The notes: generated by a model not told the origin, from the sequence alone. Shown: positions 9,175-18,570, counted from the stretch's first letter. The stretch: 64,000 bases of DNA from DASYTH01 sp035762905 (GCF_035762905.1 NZ_DASUCC010000084.1:34239-98238); one strand, 5' to 3'. Made by a program: numbers and translations.

Positions 9175-10374
9175 CTAGCGTCCGGTGGTGGCGGCGAGGG
9201 TGGCCAGGCACATCTCGTCGCTGGTGCCGTCGCCCCACACGACGTAGCGCGGCTGGAGCTGTTTGAGCTCGGCGAGCTTGGACCGGACCGATGCGTCGTG
9301 GGTGCAGGTGACCCGGAGCAGGTCGCCCTTGGTCAGCTGGACCGGCTGGGGGAGCAGTACGGCCGACTGGTCGTCGAAGTTGAACGACTTCTGGTCCAGC
9401 AGCATCCGGGCGTCCGGGCGGCCGGGATTCAGCTCGACCGAGATGGACCGGCCGAGCAGGTGCATGTGTGGCGCGCTCGCGTACACCAGCATCGGCTCGT
9501 TGACCGGGATGTCGCAGTGCTGGGTGTCACCGGGGACCGGTGTCTGGCCCTTGTTGCACAGGAAGTTCAGGCCACCGACCATCGCCCGGGCCTGCGCTCC
9601 GGTGCGCTTGACCAGGTCCTTGATCGCCGCCTCACGCTCGCACAGCGGGCCGGACTCGGTGGCCGTGCAGGGCAGTTCGATGGGGGCCACCAGCCGGACC
9701 GCGGTCAGCGGCTTGACCGCGGCGGTTCCGGGCAGTACCCGCAGGCGCACCGTGGACTGGTCCAGCGGACCGGGCTTTCCCTTGGTGGACATCAGGTTGT
9801 AGTGCACCTGCAGCACGATCTGGCTGCCCGCCTCGATCGGGTAGCCGACCAGCTCGCCGATCAGCGTCTCCTTGCCACCAGGGGCCCAGCCGCCGATCCA
9901 GTCCACTCCGGTGCCCCGGCCGCCGAACGACTGGAAGCCCTCGGCCAGCCCGGCCCCACCGAAGCACTGCCAGCCGTCGCCCCTGGCCTCGGCGTCCACG
10001 CTCCGGGCGTGCTCCACCTGGGACGGTGCGACGCTGTACAGGATCGCGTGGTGCACGATCTCCGCGTTCTGCGGGAGGAACTGGCTGCCCATGATGTAGG
10101 ACGACTCGGCGAGCTTCGGATCGATCAGGAAGCACCGGTACTCGTCGGTGCCGGCCGCCGGCGGCACCGGCCGGTACGGCTGGCCAAGGCCGACCTCGAG
10201 GAACCGCTCGCCGTCGCGCAGCGGGGCCGGAGGCGGCGGCGGTGCGCCGTGTACGTGCCCGGCCGGGGTTTCGGAGGTATGGACCGCGCCACCCTGCGCG
10301 GCCGGCGCCGGACTGCACGCCGCCGCCGAGAGGATTGCCGCCGCAACCACCATTTGCCCGACCCGCAGACCCAT
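9175..10374 (-). CDS. Secreted copper type II monooxygenase-like lipoprotein
   Basis: About 399 residues from the ATG at 10374. The N-terminus (MGLRVGQMVVAAAILSAAAC) is a lipoprotein signal with lipobox LSAAAC, followed by a Pro/His-rich linker (HVHGAPPPPPAP). The body resembles the peptidylglycine/dopamine beta-monooxygenase fold: candidate copper ligands are in EIVHHAILY, VLQVHYNL, APHMHLLG and TCTHDAS. It probably sits on the outer face of the membrane, but the substrate is unknown. The open frame extends to 10461, which would overlap the upstream gene and place non-signal sequence in front of the lipobox, so I prefer the shorter start. It is co-directional with and 29 nt after the DUF5685 gene. 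Confidence 0.72.
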   Translation of the reverse strand: MGLRVGQMVVAAAILSAAACSPAPAAQGGAVHTSETPAGHVHGAPPPPPAPLRDGERFLEVGLGQPYRPVPPAAGTDEYRCFLIDPKLAESSYIMGSQFLPQNAEIVHHAILYSVAPSQVEHARSVDAEARGDGWQCFGGAGLAEGFQSFGGRGTGVDWIGGWAPGGKETLIGELVGYPIEAGSQIVLQVHYNLMSTKGKPGPLDQSTVRLRVLPGTAAVKPLTAVRLVAPIELPCTATESGPLCEREAAIKDLVKRTGAQARAMVGGLNFLCNKGQTPVPGDTQHCDIPVNEPMLVYASAPHMHLLGRSISVELNPGRPDARMLLDQKSFNFDDQSAVLLPQPVQLTKGDLLRVTCTHDASVRSKLAELKQLQPRYVVWGDGTSDEMCLATLAATTGR

Positions 10375-10403
10375 CCCGCCACGGTACACGGCGACTGCGG
10401 CGA

Positions 10404-11471
10404 TCAGCAGGGGGAGCAGTCGCAGTCGCAGCCGACCGCCTCGCGCGGCTTGCCGCTCCACGGGCCGGGAAACGGGTCACGGCAACAGATCTGGCAGGTG
10501 CAGCACATCCACGGGATCGCCGCGCAGCCGGCGGCGACCGAGCGCCGGTGCGGTGGGTCGGCCAGCCGCGGCCACCGCCACAGCCCGCGCCCCGGCCGCA
10601 GCGGCTTCGGCGGCGGCTGCTCGGCGTGGCCGAAGATGCGCGTCACCGAGTGCTCCAACTCGTGCACCAGCAACGCATGCACCAGTGCGTCGTCGGTGAA
10701 CATGGCCTCTCGCAGGGCAAGCCGGATACCGAGCAGCGCGTCGGTGCACAGCCGACGCGCCTCGGCGAGATCGGTTCCGGTTGCGGTCAAGGGGTTCCAC
10801 ACACCGCGCTCGGCGTCCTCGGCGCGGTCCTCGACCGCGTCGAGCAGGTGCGCGATCCGGCCGAACAGCCGGCCGGCCTCGCGCAGCGGCGCGACGTTCT
10901 CCGGCCGCCCGGCCAGCACCGCGGTGTGCCCGCAGATCTCGGCGGTTGCCGTCTCGGTCGGCTCGGTCACGGCGAGCAGCGAGTCACCCGGCCCGGTCGC
11001 GGCCTCCAGCTCCGGCTGCCGGCGCAACGCGTCGAGCAGCACGCCGGTGTCGAAGCCCAGCCGCCGCCCGGTGCGCGTGCCCTGCTCGGCCCACCGTCCG
11101 GCCAGCCCGGCCGACGCCGTGGCCAGCACCCGAGGACCGTCGCCGTCGGTGACGTGGTCGGCGAGCTTGGCCGAGGCGAGCAGCAGTGAGGCCGCGGCGG
11201 CCAGCCGGGCTCCGGACCCGGTCGCGACCGCCGCGGTCCGCATGGCGCGCAACGGGCACGGCCCGGCCGTGCGGCGTCGGGTGCCGTCGCCGGTGGTGGC
11301 CTGCGCCTCGACCAGGGCCGACACCACCAGCCCGTCGTAGTTGGTGACCAGCCGGGCGAACTGGCCGTACTCGTCGCGCAGCGCGAGGCACAGCCCGCAC
11401 AGGTGCGCCCCCCACGCCGTGTGCAGGGCCGGCGACAGCCGGTGCCGGCACGGCCTGATGATCCCGAACAC
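10404..11471 (-). CDS. DUF5685-family protein, Cys-rich C-terminus
   Basis: 355-residue protein of unknown function. It has the start characteristic of the family (MFGIIRPCRHRLSPAL, then HLCGLCLALRDEYGQFARL and NYDGLVVSALVEAQ). The middle is Ala-rich and helical with no membrane span. The C-terminus carries closely spaced cysteines (MCCTCQICCRDP, CDCDCSPC) that look like a metal- or redox-binding tail, and CRH plus CGLC near the N-terminus add further thiols. The start is GTG at 11471. It is probably co-transcribed with the copper-monooxygenase-like gene, so a role linked to metal handling is possible but unproven. Confidence 0.75.
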   Translation of the reverse strand: MFGIIRPCRHRLSPALHTAWGAHLCGLCLALRDEYGQFARLVTNYDGLVVSALVEAQATTGDGTRRRTAGPCPLRAMRTAAVATGSGARLAAAASLLLASAKLADHVTDGDGPRVLATASAGLAGRWAEQGTRTGRRLGFDTGVLLDALRRQPELEAATGPGDSLLAVTEPTETATAEICGHTAVLAGRPENVAPLREAGRLFGRIAHLLDAVEDRAEDAERGVWNPLTATGTDLAEARRLCTDALLGIRLALREAMFTDDALVHALLVHELEHSVTRIFGHAEQPPPKPLRPGRGLWRWPRLADPPHRRSVAAGCAAIPWMCCTCQICCRDPFPGPWSGKPREAVGCDCDCSPC

Positions 11472-11645
11472 TGGCCCGCCTCTCCGGGATTAACTGCTGT
11501 CGTTACGTTCCAGCGGAGGTGCGGGTGGCTGGTTGATTGTGGCTGGGTCGCGTCACGGTGCCCCTGAGGTTGCGTTGGGTGGACCAAGACGATGATCCAC
11601 GGAGCAGAGCCTAGCCGAACCGTCTTGTGTGTACGGAGGAAGTGA

Positions 11646-11975
11646 TCAGTTCGTCGGCCGCTGGGCCAGGTCGTCCAGCGCCGGGGCGAGCAGCAGGGCT
11701 CCGCTGGTCAGCCGCCCGTGCAGCGCGCGCAGGTCGGCGGCCAGCTCCTTGCCGACGTCCGGCCCGTGCCCCTCGGCGATCGTCGGCGCGTGCTCCAGCA
11801 CCGCCTCGACCACATCCGCCAGCGTGGTGATCACCCGATGGGTCCCGCACACCGCCTCGGACAGCTCGTCCGCGTCGGGCGTGCCGGTGTGCAACGTGGT
11901 GAGTGCGTCGGCAAGCAGGCTCTGGGCAGCGTCGAGCGCATCCGTCAGCGCGGCTTCGCCTGCACGTTCCCGCAT
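11646..11975 (-). CDS. Small helical hypothetical protein
   Basis: 109 residues if started at the ATG at 11975, which has a strong GGAGGAG ribosome site five bases upstream; an in-frame ATG at 12035 lacks one. The sequence is nearly all helix-forming (ALTDALDAAQSLLADALTTL; ELSEAVCGTHRVITTLADVV; ELAADLRALHGRL) with no membrane segment, signal or Cys pair. I do not recognise a family. It lies between the DUF5685 gene and the end of the arginine deiminase operon on the same strand, separated from the latter by a strong hairpin, so it is likely its own transcription unit. Confidence 0.6.
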   Translation of the reverse strand: MRERAGEAALTDALDAAQSLLADALTTLHTGTPDADELSEAVCGTHRVITTLADVVEAVLEHAPTIAEGHGPDVGKELAADLRALHGRLTSGALLLAPALDDLAQRPTN

Positions 11976-12099
11976 CTTCTCCTCCACAAGCACCGTCAAG
12001 GATCCACCTCCACCGGAACACAGCGAAGTGATCACACCAGGTATTCCCCATCGGGAAGATCACCATTCCGCGCCCCGGCGTGACATCCCCTACACATCG

Positions 12100-12138
12100 G
12101 CACCGCGGGCGCCGGCCTGAGGCCGGCGCCCGCGGTGC
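12100..12138. terminator. Perfect 18-bp hairpin at the end of the arginine deiminase operon
   Basis: The arms GCACCGCGGGCGCCGGCC (12100-12117) and its exact complement (12121-12138) enclose a 3-base loop (TGA). It begins 10 bases beyond the stop of the YfcC-type gene on the minus strand. No U-tract follows, which is usual for actinomycete terminators. It most likely ends the arc operon transcript. Confidence 0.8.
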
Positions 12139-12148
12139 GGAGCGGGAG

Positions 12149-13642
12149 CTAGGCGACGGCGGCGCCGAGGGCGAGCATGGCGACACAGAGGGCGGTCAGG
12201 ACCGCGAGCAGCGGCCAGACCCAGCGCAGGTACCGGCCGTACGGGACCCGGGCGATCGCCAGGCCGCCCATGACGACGGCCGAGGTGGGAATGAACAGGT
12301 TCATGATGCCGGAGGCGCTCTGGAAGGCGGTGACCACGAGCTCCGGTGATGCGCCGACGAAACCGGCGAGCGGCACCATGATCGGCATGGCGACGGTGGC
12401 CAGCCCGGACGAGGACGGGATCAGGAAGGACAGCGGCAGGAACAGAACGAACATGACGATCGCGAACGCGGCCGCGCCGACGTCCCCGAGCGCGGTCTCG
12501 GCCCAGTGCAGCACGGTGTCGGTGATCTGGCCGTTGTTCATGACCACGGTGATGCCCCGGGCGATGCCGATGATCAGGGCCACGCCGAGCAGATCCCGGG
12601 CCCCGGCGACGAACGACTCGGTGAGCTGGCCCTCGCGCATCCGGCCGACGAGTCCGATCAGGACGGCGAACAGCAGGAAGGACGCGGTCATCTCGGGGAA
12701 CCACCAGCCCAGCATGGGCAGCCCGATCCCCATGTCCTCCCACGGGATCACGCCGTACATCATCACGCCGAAGGCCAGCCCGAACAGCGTCAGAATCACC
12801 TTGTGCCGGCCGGTGAGCTCCTCCGGCTCGTCCGCGTCGGACATCCGGAACCGGGTGTCGTTGTCCGCCTTCATGTCGTAGACCAGGGACTTGGCCGGAT
12901 CGCTCTTGACCCGGGCCGCGTAGCGCATCACGAACCAGATGCCGACGCCGAGGGCCACCACCAGGGTGGCCAGGCGCAGCAGGAATCCCTGGCTGATCGG
13001 GATGCCGGCGAAGCCGGACGCGATTCCGGTGGCGAACGGGTTGATCGTCGACCCGATCACCCCGATCCCGCAGCCCAGCAGGAGAATCGCGGCCGCGACC
13101 ACCGTGTCGTAGCCGGCCGCGACCATCACGGTGATCACCAGCGCGTAGAACGCCAGGCTCTCCTCGGCCATCCCGTAGGTCGTCCCGCCGAGCGCGAAGA
13201 CGCCCATGAGCAGTGGGATCAGCCATTTCTCCCGGCCCCGCAACCGGTTGACCATGCGCCCGATGCCGGCCTGGATGGCGCCGGTCTGCAGCGTGATGCC
13301 GAGGAACCCACCGATCACGATGATGAACAGCGCCACGTCGATGGCGCCGAACAGGGTGCCGGAGTTGTAGTAGTTGATGTTCCCGGTCTCGTCCTCGACC
13401 CCGTACAGGCCGTTGATCGGCGCGGTGATCGAGTCGACCACGACCCGCTGCGGGCTCGGATCGACCTCGTGGTACGTGCCGGGGATCGGGCTGCCGGCGT
13501 CGTCGGTGTCGTAGTCGCCGGCCGGGATGACCCAGGTGAGGATCGCCATCAACACGATGAGCGCGAACAGGATCGTGTAGGCGGAGGGGAGGGTGAACCG
13601 GCGCTTCCTCGTCGTCTCCGGCGCGGTGACCTGTTCCGTCAT
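12149..13642 (-). CDS. YfcC-family basic amino acid / carboxylate carrier
   Basis: 497-residue multi-spanning membrane protein. SAYTILFALIVLMAILTWVIPAGDY near the N-terminus and the following extracytoplasmic insert match the YfcC/ArcD-like (DUF of C4-dicarboxylate anaerobic carrier) family. Further signature-like parts are GGTTYGMAEESLAFY, GCGIGVIGSTINPFATG and LSFLIPSSSGLATVAMPIM. About 12 hydrophobic spans are visible. It is last in an operon with arcB, arcC and arcA and overlaps the preceding antiporter gene by four bases (ATGA). Arginine/ornithine exchange or peptide/amino acid uptake is the likely role, by context. Confidence 0.85.
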   Translation of the reverse strand: MTEQVTAPETTRKRRFTLPSAYTILFALIVLMAILTWVIPAGDYDTDDAGSPIPGTYHEVDPSPQRVVVDSITAPINGLYGVEDETGNINYYNSGTLFGAIDVALFIIVIGGFLGITLQTGAIQAGIGRMVNRLRGREKWLIPLLMGVFALGGTTYGMAEESLAFYALVITVMVAAGYDTVVAAAILLLGCGIGVIGSTINPFATGIASGFAGIPISQGFLLRLATLVVALGVGIWFVMRYAARVKSDPAKSLVYDMKADNDTRFRMSDADEPEELTGRHKVILTLFGLAFGVMMYGVIPWEDMGIGLPMLGWWFPEMTASFLLFAVLIGLVGRMREGQLTESFVAGARDLLGVALIIGIARGITVVMNNGQITDTVLHWAETALGDVGAAAFAIVMFVLFLPLSFLIPSSSGLATVAMPIMVPLAGFVGASPELVVTAFQSASGIMNLFIPTSAVVMGGLAIARVPYGRYLRWVWPLLAVLTALCVAMLALGAAVA

Positions 13643-15126
13643 GGCACTTTCTCCTCCGGTTCAGTGACCTGCACCTTGAAGCCGGTGTAGCCGTACAGCA
13701 CGTTGAGCGTCGGGCTGAGGATGTTGAAGAAGCAGAACGGGAGATAGGCGATCGTCGAGACGCCGAGCACCCCGGAGATGTAGGCGCCGCAGGTGTTCCA
13801 CGGCACCAGCACCGAGGTGACCGTGCCGGAATCCTCCACCGCCCGGGAGAGCACCTGCGGGGCGAGGCCGCGCCTGGCGAACTCGTCGCGGAACATCCGC
13901 GCCGGCAGCACGTCGGCCACGTACTGGTCGCCGGCAACGACGTTGAGCCCGACGCCGCTGCCGTTGACCGCAAGGATCAGCGACCCCCGGGACTTCGTGC
14001 GCGCCACGATCGGTTCCAGCAGCCGGCGCAGGAACCCCGCGTGCTCCATGATGGCGGCGAAGGACAGCGCGCCGAGGATCAGCCAGACCGTGCTCAACAT
14101 GCTGGCCATGCCGCCCCGGGAGAACAGCTCGTCGATCACCGGCACGCCGGAGTGGCTCTCGAACCCGGTGCCCATCGCGGCGAAGATCGCCTTGATCGCG
14201 CTGGCTCCCGCGCCGAGCCCGGCGTCCTCGGCGAACGCCCGCACCGCGGCCGGCTGGGTGAACGCCGCGAGGATGCCGGCGAACAGCGCCGAACCGAGGA
14301 TCGCCAGGAACGGCGGCAACCGCAGCAGCGTGAAGACCACCAGCAACAGCAACGGAAGCAGGTTGATGAACGAGATGTTGAACGCCTGCCCGAGCGCCTG
14401 CTGGGCGGCCGCCGTGCTGACCTCCGCCACCGGCTCGGCGAACAGCCCGATCAGCAGGAACAGAACCAGACTGATGCCCAGTGCCGGCCCGGCGGTCCAG
14501 AAGTTGTTGCGGATGTGCGTGCCGACGGTCAGACCCCGGCCGACCAGTTGGGGCACCAGGATCGTGGTCTCCGACAGCGGGGTCATCTTGTCCCCGAAGT
14601 AGGCACCGCAGATCACCGCGCCGGCCGCCACCGCGGTGGACAGGCCCATCACCTGTGCCAGCGCGACGAACGCGACGCCGAGCGTGCCGGCGGTGGTCCA
14701 CGAACTGCCGGTCACCGTGCCGACCACGGCGCACACCACCGCCGCGGTGAAGTAGAACCAGGCCGGGCTCATCAGCCGGATTCCGTAGTCCACCACGGTC
14801 GGGATGGTTCCGGCCATGTTCCAGGTGCCGATCAGGGCGCCGACGGCGAGCAGGATGAAGATCGCTCCCAGTGCCGTGGTGACGCCGCCGATCGCCGCGC
14901 TGGACACCGAGGCGACGGTGTAGCCGTTCTTCAGCGCGATCAGCGCCGCGAACGCCGCGCTGAGCAGCAACGCCACCTGCAGCGGCCCGTCCGTGGCCTC
15001 GACCCCGAACAGCACGATCGTCGAGACCAGCAGCACGATCAGGACGACGACCGGTAACACCGCGTCGAGCAGCGTGGGTGCCCTCGGCGGCGCGGCGGGC
15101 GGTGCCTCGTCGGTCTGGTCAGACAT
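13639..15126 (-). CDS. NhaC-family Na+/H+ antiporter-type transporter
   Basis: 495-residue membrane protein with about 11-12 spans. NhaC-family landmarks are GTVTGSSWTTAGTLGVAF, GAVICGAYFGDKMTPLSETTILVPQLVG and GLNVVAGDQYVADVLPARMFRDEF. I chose the ATG at 15126 (MSDQTDEAPP); the frame extends upstream through the small membrane-peptide gene, whose stop overlaps this start. NhaC members exchange Na+ for H+, and some members in arginine deiminase loci are proposed amino acid antiporters. Here its role could be pH/ion balance during ammonia release or arginine/ornithine exchange. The sequence does not decide between these. Confidence 0.88.
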   Translation of the reverse strand: MSDQTDEAPPAAPPRAPTLLDAVLPVVVLIVLLVSTIVLFGVEATDGPLQVALLLSAAFAALIALKNGYTVASVSSAAIGGVTTALGAIFILLAVGALIGTWNMAGTIPTVVDYGIRLMSPAWFYFTAAVVCAVVGTVTGSSWTTAGTLGVAFVALAQVMGLSTAVAAGAVICGAYFGDKMTPLSETTILVPQLVGRGLTVGTHIRNNFWTAGPALGISLVLFLLIGLFAEPVAEVSTAAAQQALGQAFNISFINLLPLLLLVVFTLLRLPPFLAILGSALFAGILAAFTQPAAVRAFAEDAGLGAGASAIKAIFAAMGTGFESHSGVPVIDELFSRGGMASMLSTVWLILGALSFAAIMEHAGFLRRLLEPIVARTKSRGSLILAVNGSGVGLNVVAGDQYVADVLPARMFRDEFARRGLAPQVLSRAVEDSGTVTSVLVPWNTCGAYISGVLGVSTIAYLPFCFFNILSPTLNVLYGYTGFKVQVTEPEEKVP

Positions 15127-15331
15127 CGGCCCGGTGCGCCGCAGGCGCGGTGACGCTGACGCTCCCGTCCAGGGTCTCGGCATGGTGGCCGCGTTGCGCC
15201 CGCCCCCGGGCGAACGCGAGCAGCGCCACGATGGCCACGACCGTGATCACGATGACCGCCCACCGGGTACCAGCGTGGGTGTCGGTGCGGGTGTCTGTGC
15301 CGGTGCCGGTGTCGGCAGCTTCCTCCTCCAC
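15119..15331 (-). CDS. Small single-pass membrane protein in the arc operon
   Basis: A 70-residue reading frame starting at GTG 15331, just 11 bases after the arcA stop, and ending inside the start of the NhaC gene (8-base overlap). It has a Thr/Asp-rich N-terminus (EEEAADTGTGTDTRTDTHAG), one clear membrane helix (WAVIVITVVAIVALLAF) and a basic then polar tail. Tight spacing on both sides argues that it is a real gene of the operon. No family is recognised. It may be a small regulatory subunit of the neighbouring antiporter; this is inference. Confidence 0.6.
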   Translation of the reverse strand: MEEEAADTGTGTDTRTDTHAGTRWAVIVITVVAIVALLAFARGRAQRGHHAETLDGSVSVTAPAAHRADV

Positions 15332-15342
15332 GAACCCACCGC

Positions 15343-16605
15343 CTAGATCGGATCGCGCAGCAGCGGGCAGGTCATGCAGTGCCCACCGCCGCGTCCCTTG
15401 CCCAGCTCGAATCCCTCGATCGTGATCACCTCGATGCCGGCTTCGCGCATCTTGGCGATGGTGTGGGTGTTTCGTTCGTAGGCGACCACCACACCCGGCT
15501 CGAGCGCGACGACGTTGTTGCCGTCGTCCCACTGTTCGCGTTCCTGCTCGTAGCGGTCGCCGCCGGTCTCCACCACACGCAGCTTCGGTACGCCGAGCGC
15601 GTCGGCGACCGCCGGCAGGAACCCGTCCTCGACCGTGATGTGGAACTTGTTCCGGGTCGAGCCCGGCCGCAGGCTGATCGCCCGCACCTCGTCGATCACC
15701 TTGGGATACAACGTGACCGTCTCCTGGTCGAGCATGGTGAATACGGTGTCGAGGTGCATGTGCGCGCGGTCCTTGGTCATCACCACCGCGATCACCCGCT
15801 CCGCCGCGCCCTGCTCGAACAGCGCGCGGGCCACCTGCTCGATCATCCGGGCCTGGGTGCGCTCGCTCAGCCCGATCAGCACCGTGCCGTTGCCGATCGG
15901 CTGGACGTCGCCGCCCTCCATCGACGAGCGGCCGAAGTCGGCGACGTGGAACCGCCCGTCGTCACCGAGCTCCGGATACCAGTAGTGGAAGTCGGTACCG
16001 GCGAACATCGGGTGCGCCCGGTAGATCGCGGCCACGTTGTAGGCCTCCAGCCGGCGGGCCGGCCAGTACATCGGGTTGACCGTCACGCCACCGTAGATCC
16101 AGCACGACGAGTCCCGGGTGAACAGCGTGTTGGGCAGCGGCGGCAGCACGAACGCGCTGGTGTCGTCCAGCGCCGCGGCGGGCAGCGAGGTGTCCCGGAA
16201 CAGGTCGAGGTCCAGACCCGCCTCGGCGACCGTCATGCCGCCGATCAGATGGGTGGCCAGGTCCTGCGGTTTGAGCCCGGACAGCATCGCGCGGACCTCG
16301 TCCACAAGGGACAGTCCGACCGTGTACTCGGACGCGGCCAGCTCGATCAGCCGCAGCCGTCCCGCGTCGCTGGCCGCGAGCGCCTCACCGAGCAACTCGT
16401 GCAGATGGAACACCTCCACGCCGCGCTCCCGCATCCGGGCGACGAACTGGTCGTGCTCGTACTGGGCGCGCTCCACCCAGAGCACGTCGTCGAACAGCAG
16501 GTCGTCGTGTGTGGTCGGGGTCAGCCGGCGCAGGCTCAGGTCCGGCCGGTGCACCATGACCTTGCGCAGCTTGCCTACCTCGGAATGAACTCCCCATGTC
16601 TGCAT
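15343..16605 (-). CDS. arcA: Arginine deiminase
   Basis: 420 residues, the usual length of the family. It hydrolyses arginine to citrulline and ammonia, the first step of the arginine deiminase pathway. The substrate Asp/Asn region is FTRDSSCWIYGG, the guanidinium-binding part is FGRSSMEGGDVQPIG, the His motif is AHMHLDTVFTMLD, and the nucleophile is Cys410 in GGHCMTCPL. The start MQTWGVHSEVGKLRKVMVHRP is the family's typical N-terminus. It sits 13 nt after arcC in the same operon. Confidence 0.96.
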   Translation of the reverse strand: MQTWGVHSEVGKLRKVMVHRPDLSLRRLTPTTHDDLLFDDVLWVERAQYEHDQFVARMRERGVEVFHLHELLGEALAASDAGRLRLIELAASEYTVGLSLVDEVRAMLSGLKPQDLATHLIGGMTVAEAGLDLDLFRDTSLPAAALDDTSAFVLPPLPNTLFTRDSSCWIYGGVTVNPMYWPARRLEAYNVAAIYRAHPMFAGTDFHYWYPELGDDGRFHVADFGRSSMEGGDVQPIGNGTVLIGLSERTQARMIEQVARALFEQGAAERVIAVVMTKDRAHMHLDTVFTMLDQETVTLYPKVIDEVRAISLRPGSTRNKFHITVEDGFLPAVADALGVPKLRVVETGGDRYEQEREQWDDGNNVVALEPGVVVAYERNTHTIAKMREAGIEVITIEGFELGKGRGGGHCMTCPLLRDPI

Positions 16606-16618
16606 GGCTTTCCCCGAT

Positions 16619-17533
16619 TCATCGGGCGGTGACCACCTGGGTCCCCGCTTCGCCGTTCACAATCGCCTCGATCTCGGCGAGGCTGCCGATCGCCGCGCGG
16701 TTCCCGGTCCGCTCGGCGAACCGGACGGCGGCGGCAACCTTGGGACCCATGGAGCCGGCCGCGAACGCGGTCCCGCCCAGTTCCTCCGTCGTGGCCCGCG
16801 CGATCCGGCGCTGCCGGTCGGTGCCCCAGTCCTGGTACACCCCGTCGACGTCGGTGGCCATGACGAACAGTTCGGCGCCCACCTCGCGGGCCAACAGCTC
16901 ACCGGCCAGGTCCTTGTCGATCACGGCCTCGACGCCGACCAGCTTCCGTTCGCCCGGCGGGTACATCGTCGGCACGCCACCGCCGCCGGCGCAGATCACG
17001 ACGACGTCCTTGTCCAGCAGCCAGCGGATCGGCCGGATCTCGAAGATGCGCCGTGGCTCCGGCGAGGGCACCACCCGCCGCCAGTGCGGCCCGTCCGCCT
17101 TGAACACCCAGCCCTTCTCGGCGGCCATCGCATCGGCCTTTTCCTTGTCGTACACCGGTCCGACGAACTTCGTGGGGTTGTCGAACGCCGGGTCCGCGGG
17201 ATCGACCTCGATCATCGTGAGGATCGTGGCGAGCGGCACCTCGGCCGGCAGCAGGTTGCCGAGCTCCTGCTCGACCACGTACCCGATCATGCCTTCGGTC
17301 TGCGCGCCGAGGACGTCGAGCGGGAACGTCTCGGTCTCCGAGTAGGCCGCGCCCTGCAGGGCAAGGAGACCGACCTGCGGCCCGTTGCCGTGGGTCAGCA
17401 CCAACTGGTGCTCGCGGGCCACCGACGCGAGCATCGGCGCCGCCGAGCGCACGTTGCCGCGCTGCGCCTCGGCCGTCATCGGCTCGCCGCGCCGGAGCAA
17501 TGCGTTGCCGCCCAACGCGATGACGACTCTCAT
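16619..17533 (-). CDS. arcC: Carbamate kinase
   Basis: 304-residue amino-acid-kinase-fold enzyme that makes ATP from carbamoyl phosphate and ADP, the last step of the arginine deiminase pathway. The N-terminal MRVVIALGGNALLRRGEPM is diagnostic; TEGMIGYVVEQEL, GGGGVP and FVMATDVDGVYQDWG (active-site/ADP region) follow. ATG 17533 is two bases after the arcB stop; a TTG two codons upstream is possible but would overlap arcB. Length matches the family. Confidence 0.96.
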   Translation of the reverse strand: MRVVIALGGNALLRRGEPMTAEAQRGNVRSAAPMLASVAREHQLVLTHGNGPQVGLLALQGAAYSETETFPLDVLGAQTEGMIGYVVEQELGNLLPAEVPLATILTMIEVDPADPAFDNPTKFVGPVYDKEKADAMAAEKGWVFKADGPHWRRVVPSPEPRRIFEIRPIRWLLDKDVVVICAGGGGVPTMYPPGERKLVGVEAVIDKDLAGELLAREVGAELFVMATDVDGVYQDWGTDRQRRIARATTEELGGTAFAAGSMGPKVAAAVRFAERTGNRAAIGSLAEIEAIVNGEAGTQVVTAR

Positions 17534-17535
17534 CG

Positions 17536-18537
17536 TCAATCACCGAGGGTGGCGACCAGGACCGCCTTGATCGTGTGCAGCCGGTTCTCGGCCTGGTCGA
17601 AGACGATCGAGTTCGGCGACTCGAACACGTCGTCGGTGACCTCCAGCCCGTCAAGGCCGAACTTCTGGTAGATCTGCTCACCAAGCGTGGTCTCGCGGTT
17701 GTGGAACGCCGGCAGGCAGTGCATGAAGCACACCCCGGGGTTCCCGGTCCGGCGGATCAGCTCGGCGTTGACCTGGTACGGCTTGAGCAGGTTGATCCGT
17801 TCCTCCCAGACCGACTTGTCCTCGCCCATGGACACCCACACGTCGGTGTAGAGGTAGTCCACCCCGTTGACGCCCTCGTCCACGTCGTCGGTCAGGGTGA
17901 GCCGCGCACCGGTCTCCACGGCGATGTCCCGGCAGGTCTTGACCAGTTCCTCGGCGGGCCACAGGTGCTTCGGCGCGCACAGGCGCACATCCATGCCGAA
18001 CTTGCAACCACCCACCATGAGTGAGTTGCCCATGTTGTTGCGCGCGTCACCGAGGTAGCAGAAGGCGATCTCGGGCAGCGGCTTGGTCGAGTGCTCCTGC
18101 ATGGTCAGCATGTCGGCCAGGATCTGGGTGGGGTGGAACTCGTCGGTGAGCCCGTTCCACACCGGGACTCCGGCGAACTCGGCCAGGGTCTCCACCCGGT
18201 CCTGGCCGTAGCCGCGGTACTCGATGCCGTCGAAGGTCCGGCCGAGCACCCGGGCGGTGTCCTTCATGGACTCCTTGTGCCCGATCTGGGATCCGGTCGG
18301 CTCCAGGTAGGTCACCGTCGCGCCCTGGTCGTGCGCGGCGGTCTCGAACGCGGTACGGGTTCGGGTGGACGTCTTCTCGAAGATGAGCGCGATCTCCTTG
18401 CCGCGCAACCGGGGCTGCTCGTAGCCGCCGTACTTGGCGGCCTTCAGGTCGGCGGACAGGCGCAGTAGGTAGCGCAGTTCGTCCGGGGTGAAGTCGAGCT
18501 CCTTCAGGAAGCTGCGGTTGCGAAGGTTGAACGCCAT
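17536..18537 (-). CDS. arcB: Ornithine carbamoyltransferase, catabolic
   Basis: 333 residues. It converts citrulline and phosphate into ornithine and carbamoyl phosphate. Carbamoyl-phosphate site STRTR (about residue 56), HPTQ motif (EFHPTQILADMLTMQEH), ornithine loop near SMGED and catalytic HCLP (FMHCLPAFHN) are all present. The placement between a transporter-rich operon, arcC and arcA marks it as the catabolic enzyme rather than anabolic argF. It starts 33 nt after the stop of the P-type ATPase gene, so co-transcription with it is likely. Confidence 0.96.
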   Translation of the reverse strand: MAFNLRNRSFLKELDFTPDELRYLLRLSADLKAAKYGGYEQPRLRGKEIALIFEKTSTRTRTAFETAAHDQGATVTYLEPTGSQIGHKESMKDTARVLGRTFDGIEYRGYGQDRVETLAEFAGVPVWNGLTDEFHPTQILADMLTMQEHSTKPLPEIAFCYLGDARNNMGNSLMVGGCKFGMDVRLCAPKHLWPAEELVKTCRDIAVETGARLTLTDDVDEGVNGVDYLYTDVWVSMGEDKSVWEERINLLKPYQVNAELIRRTGNPGVCFMHCLPAFHNRETTLGEQIYQKFGLDGLEVTDDVFESPNSIVFDQAENRLHTIKAVLVATLGD

Positions 18538-18570
18538 GCCGGGTCCTCTCTGGGGCTGGGGAATGTGGGG

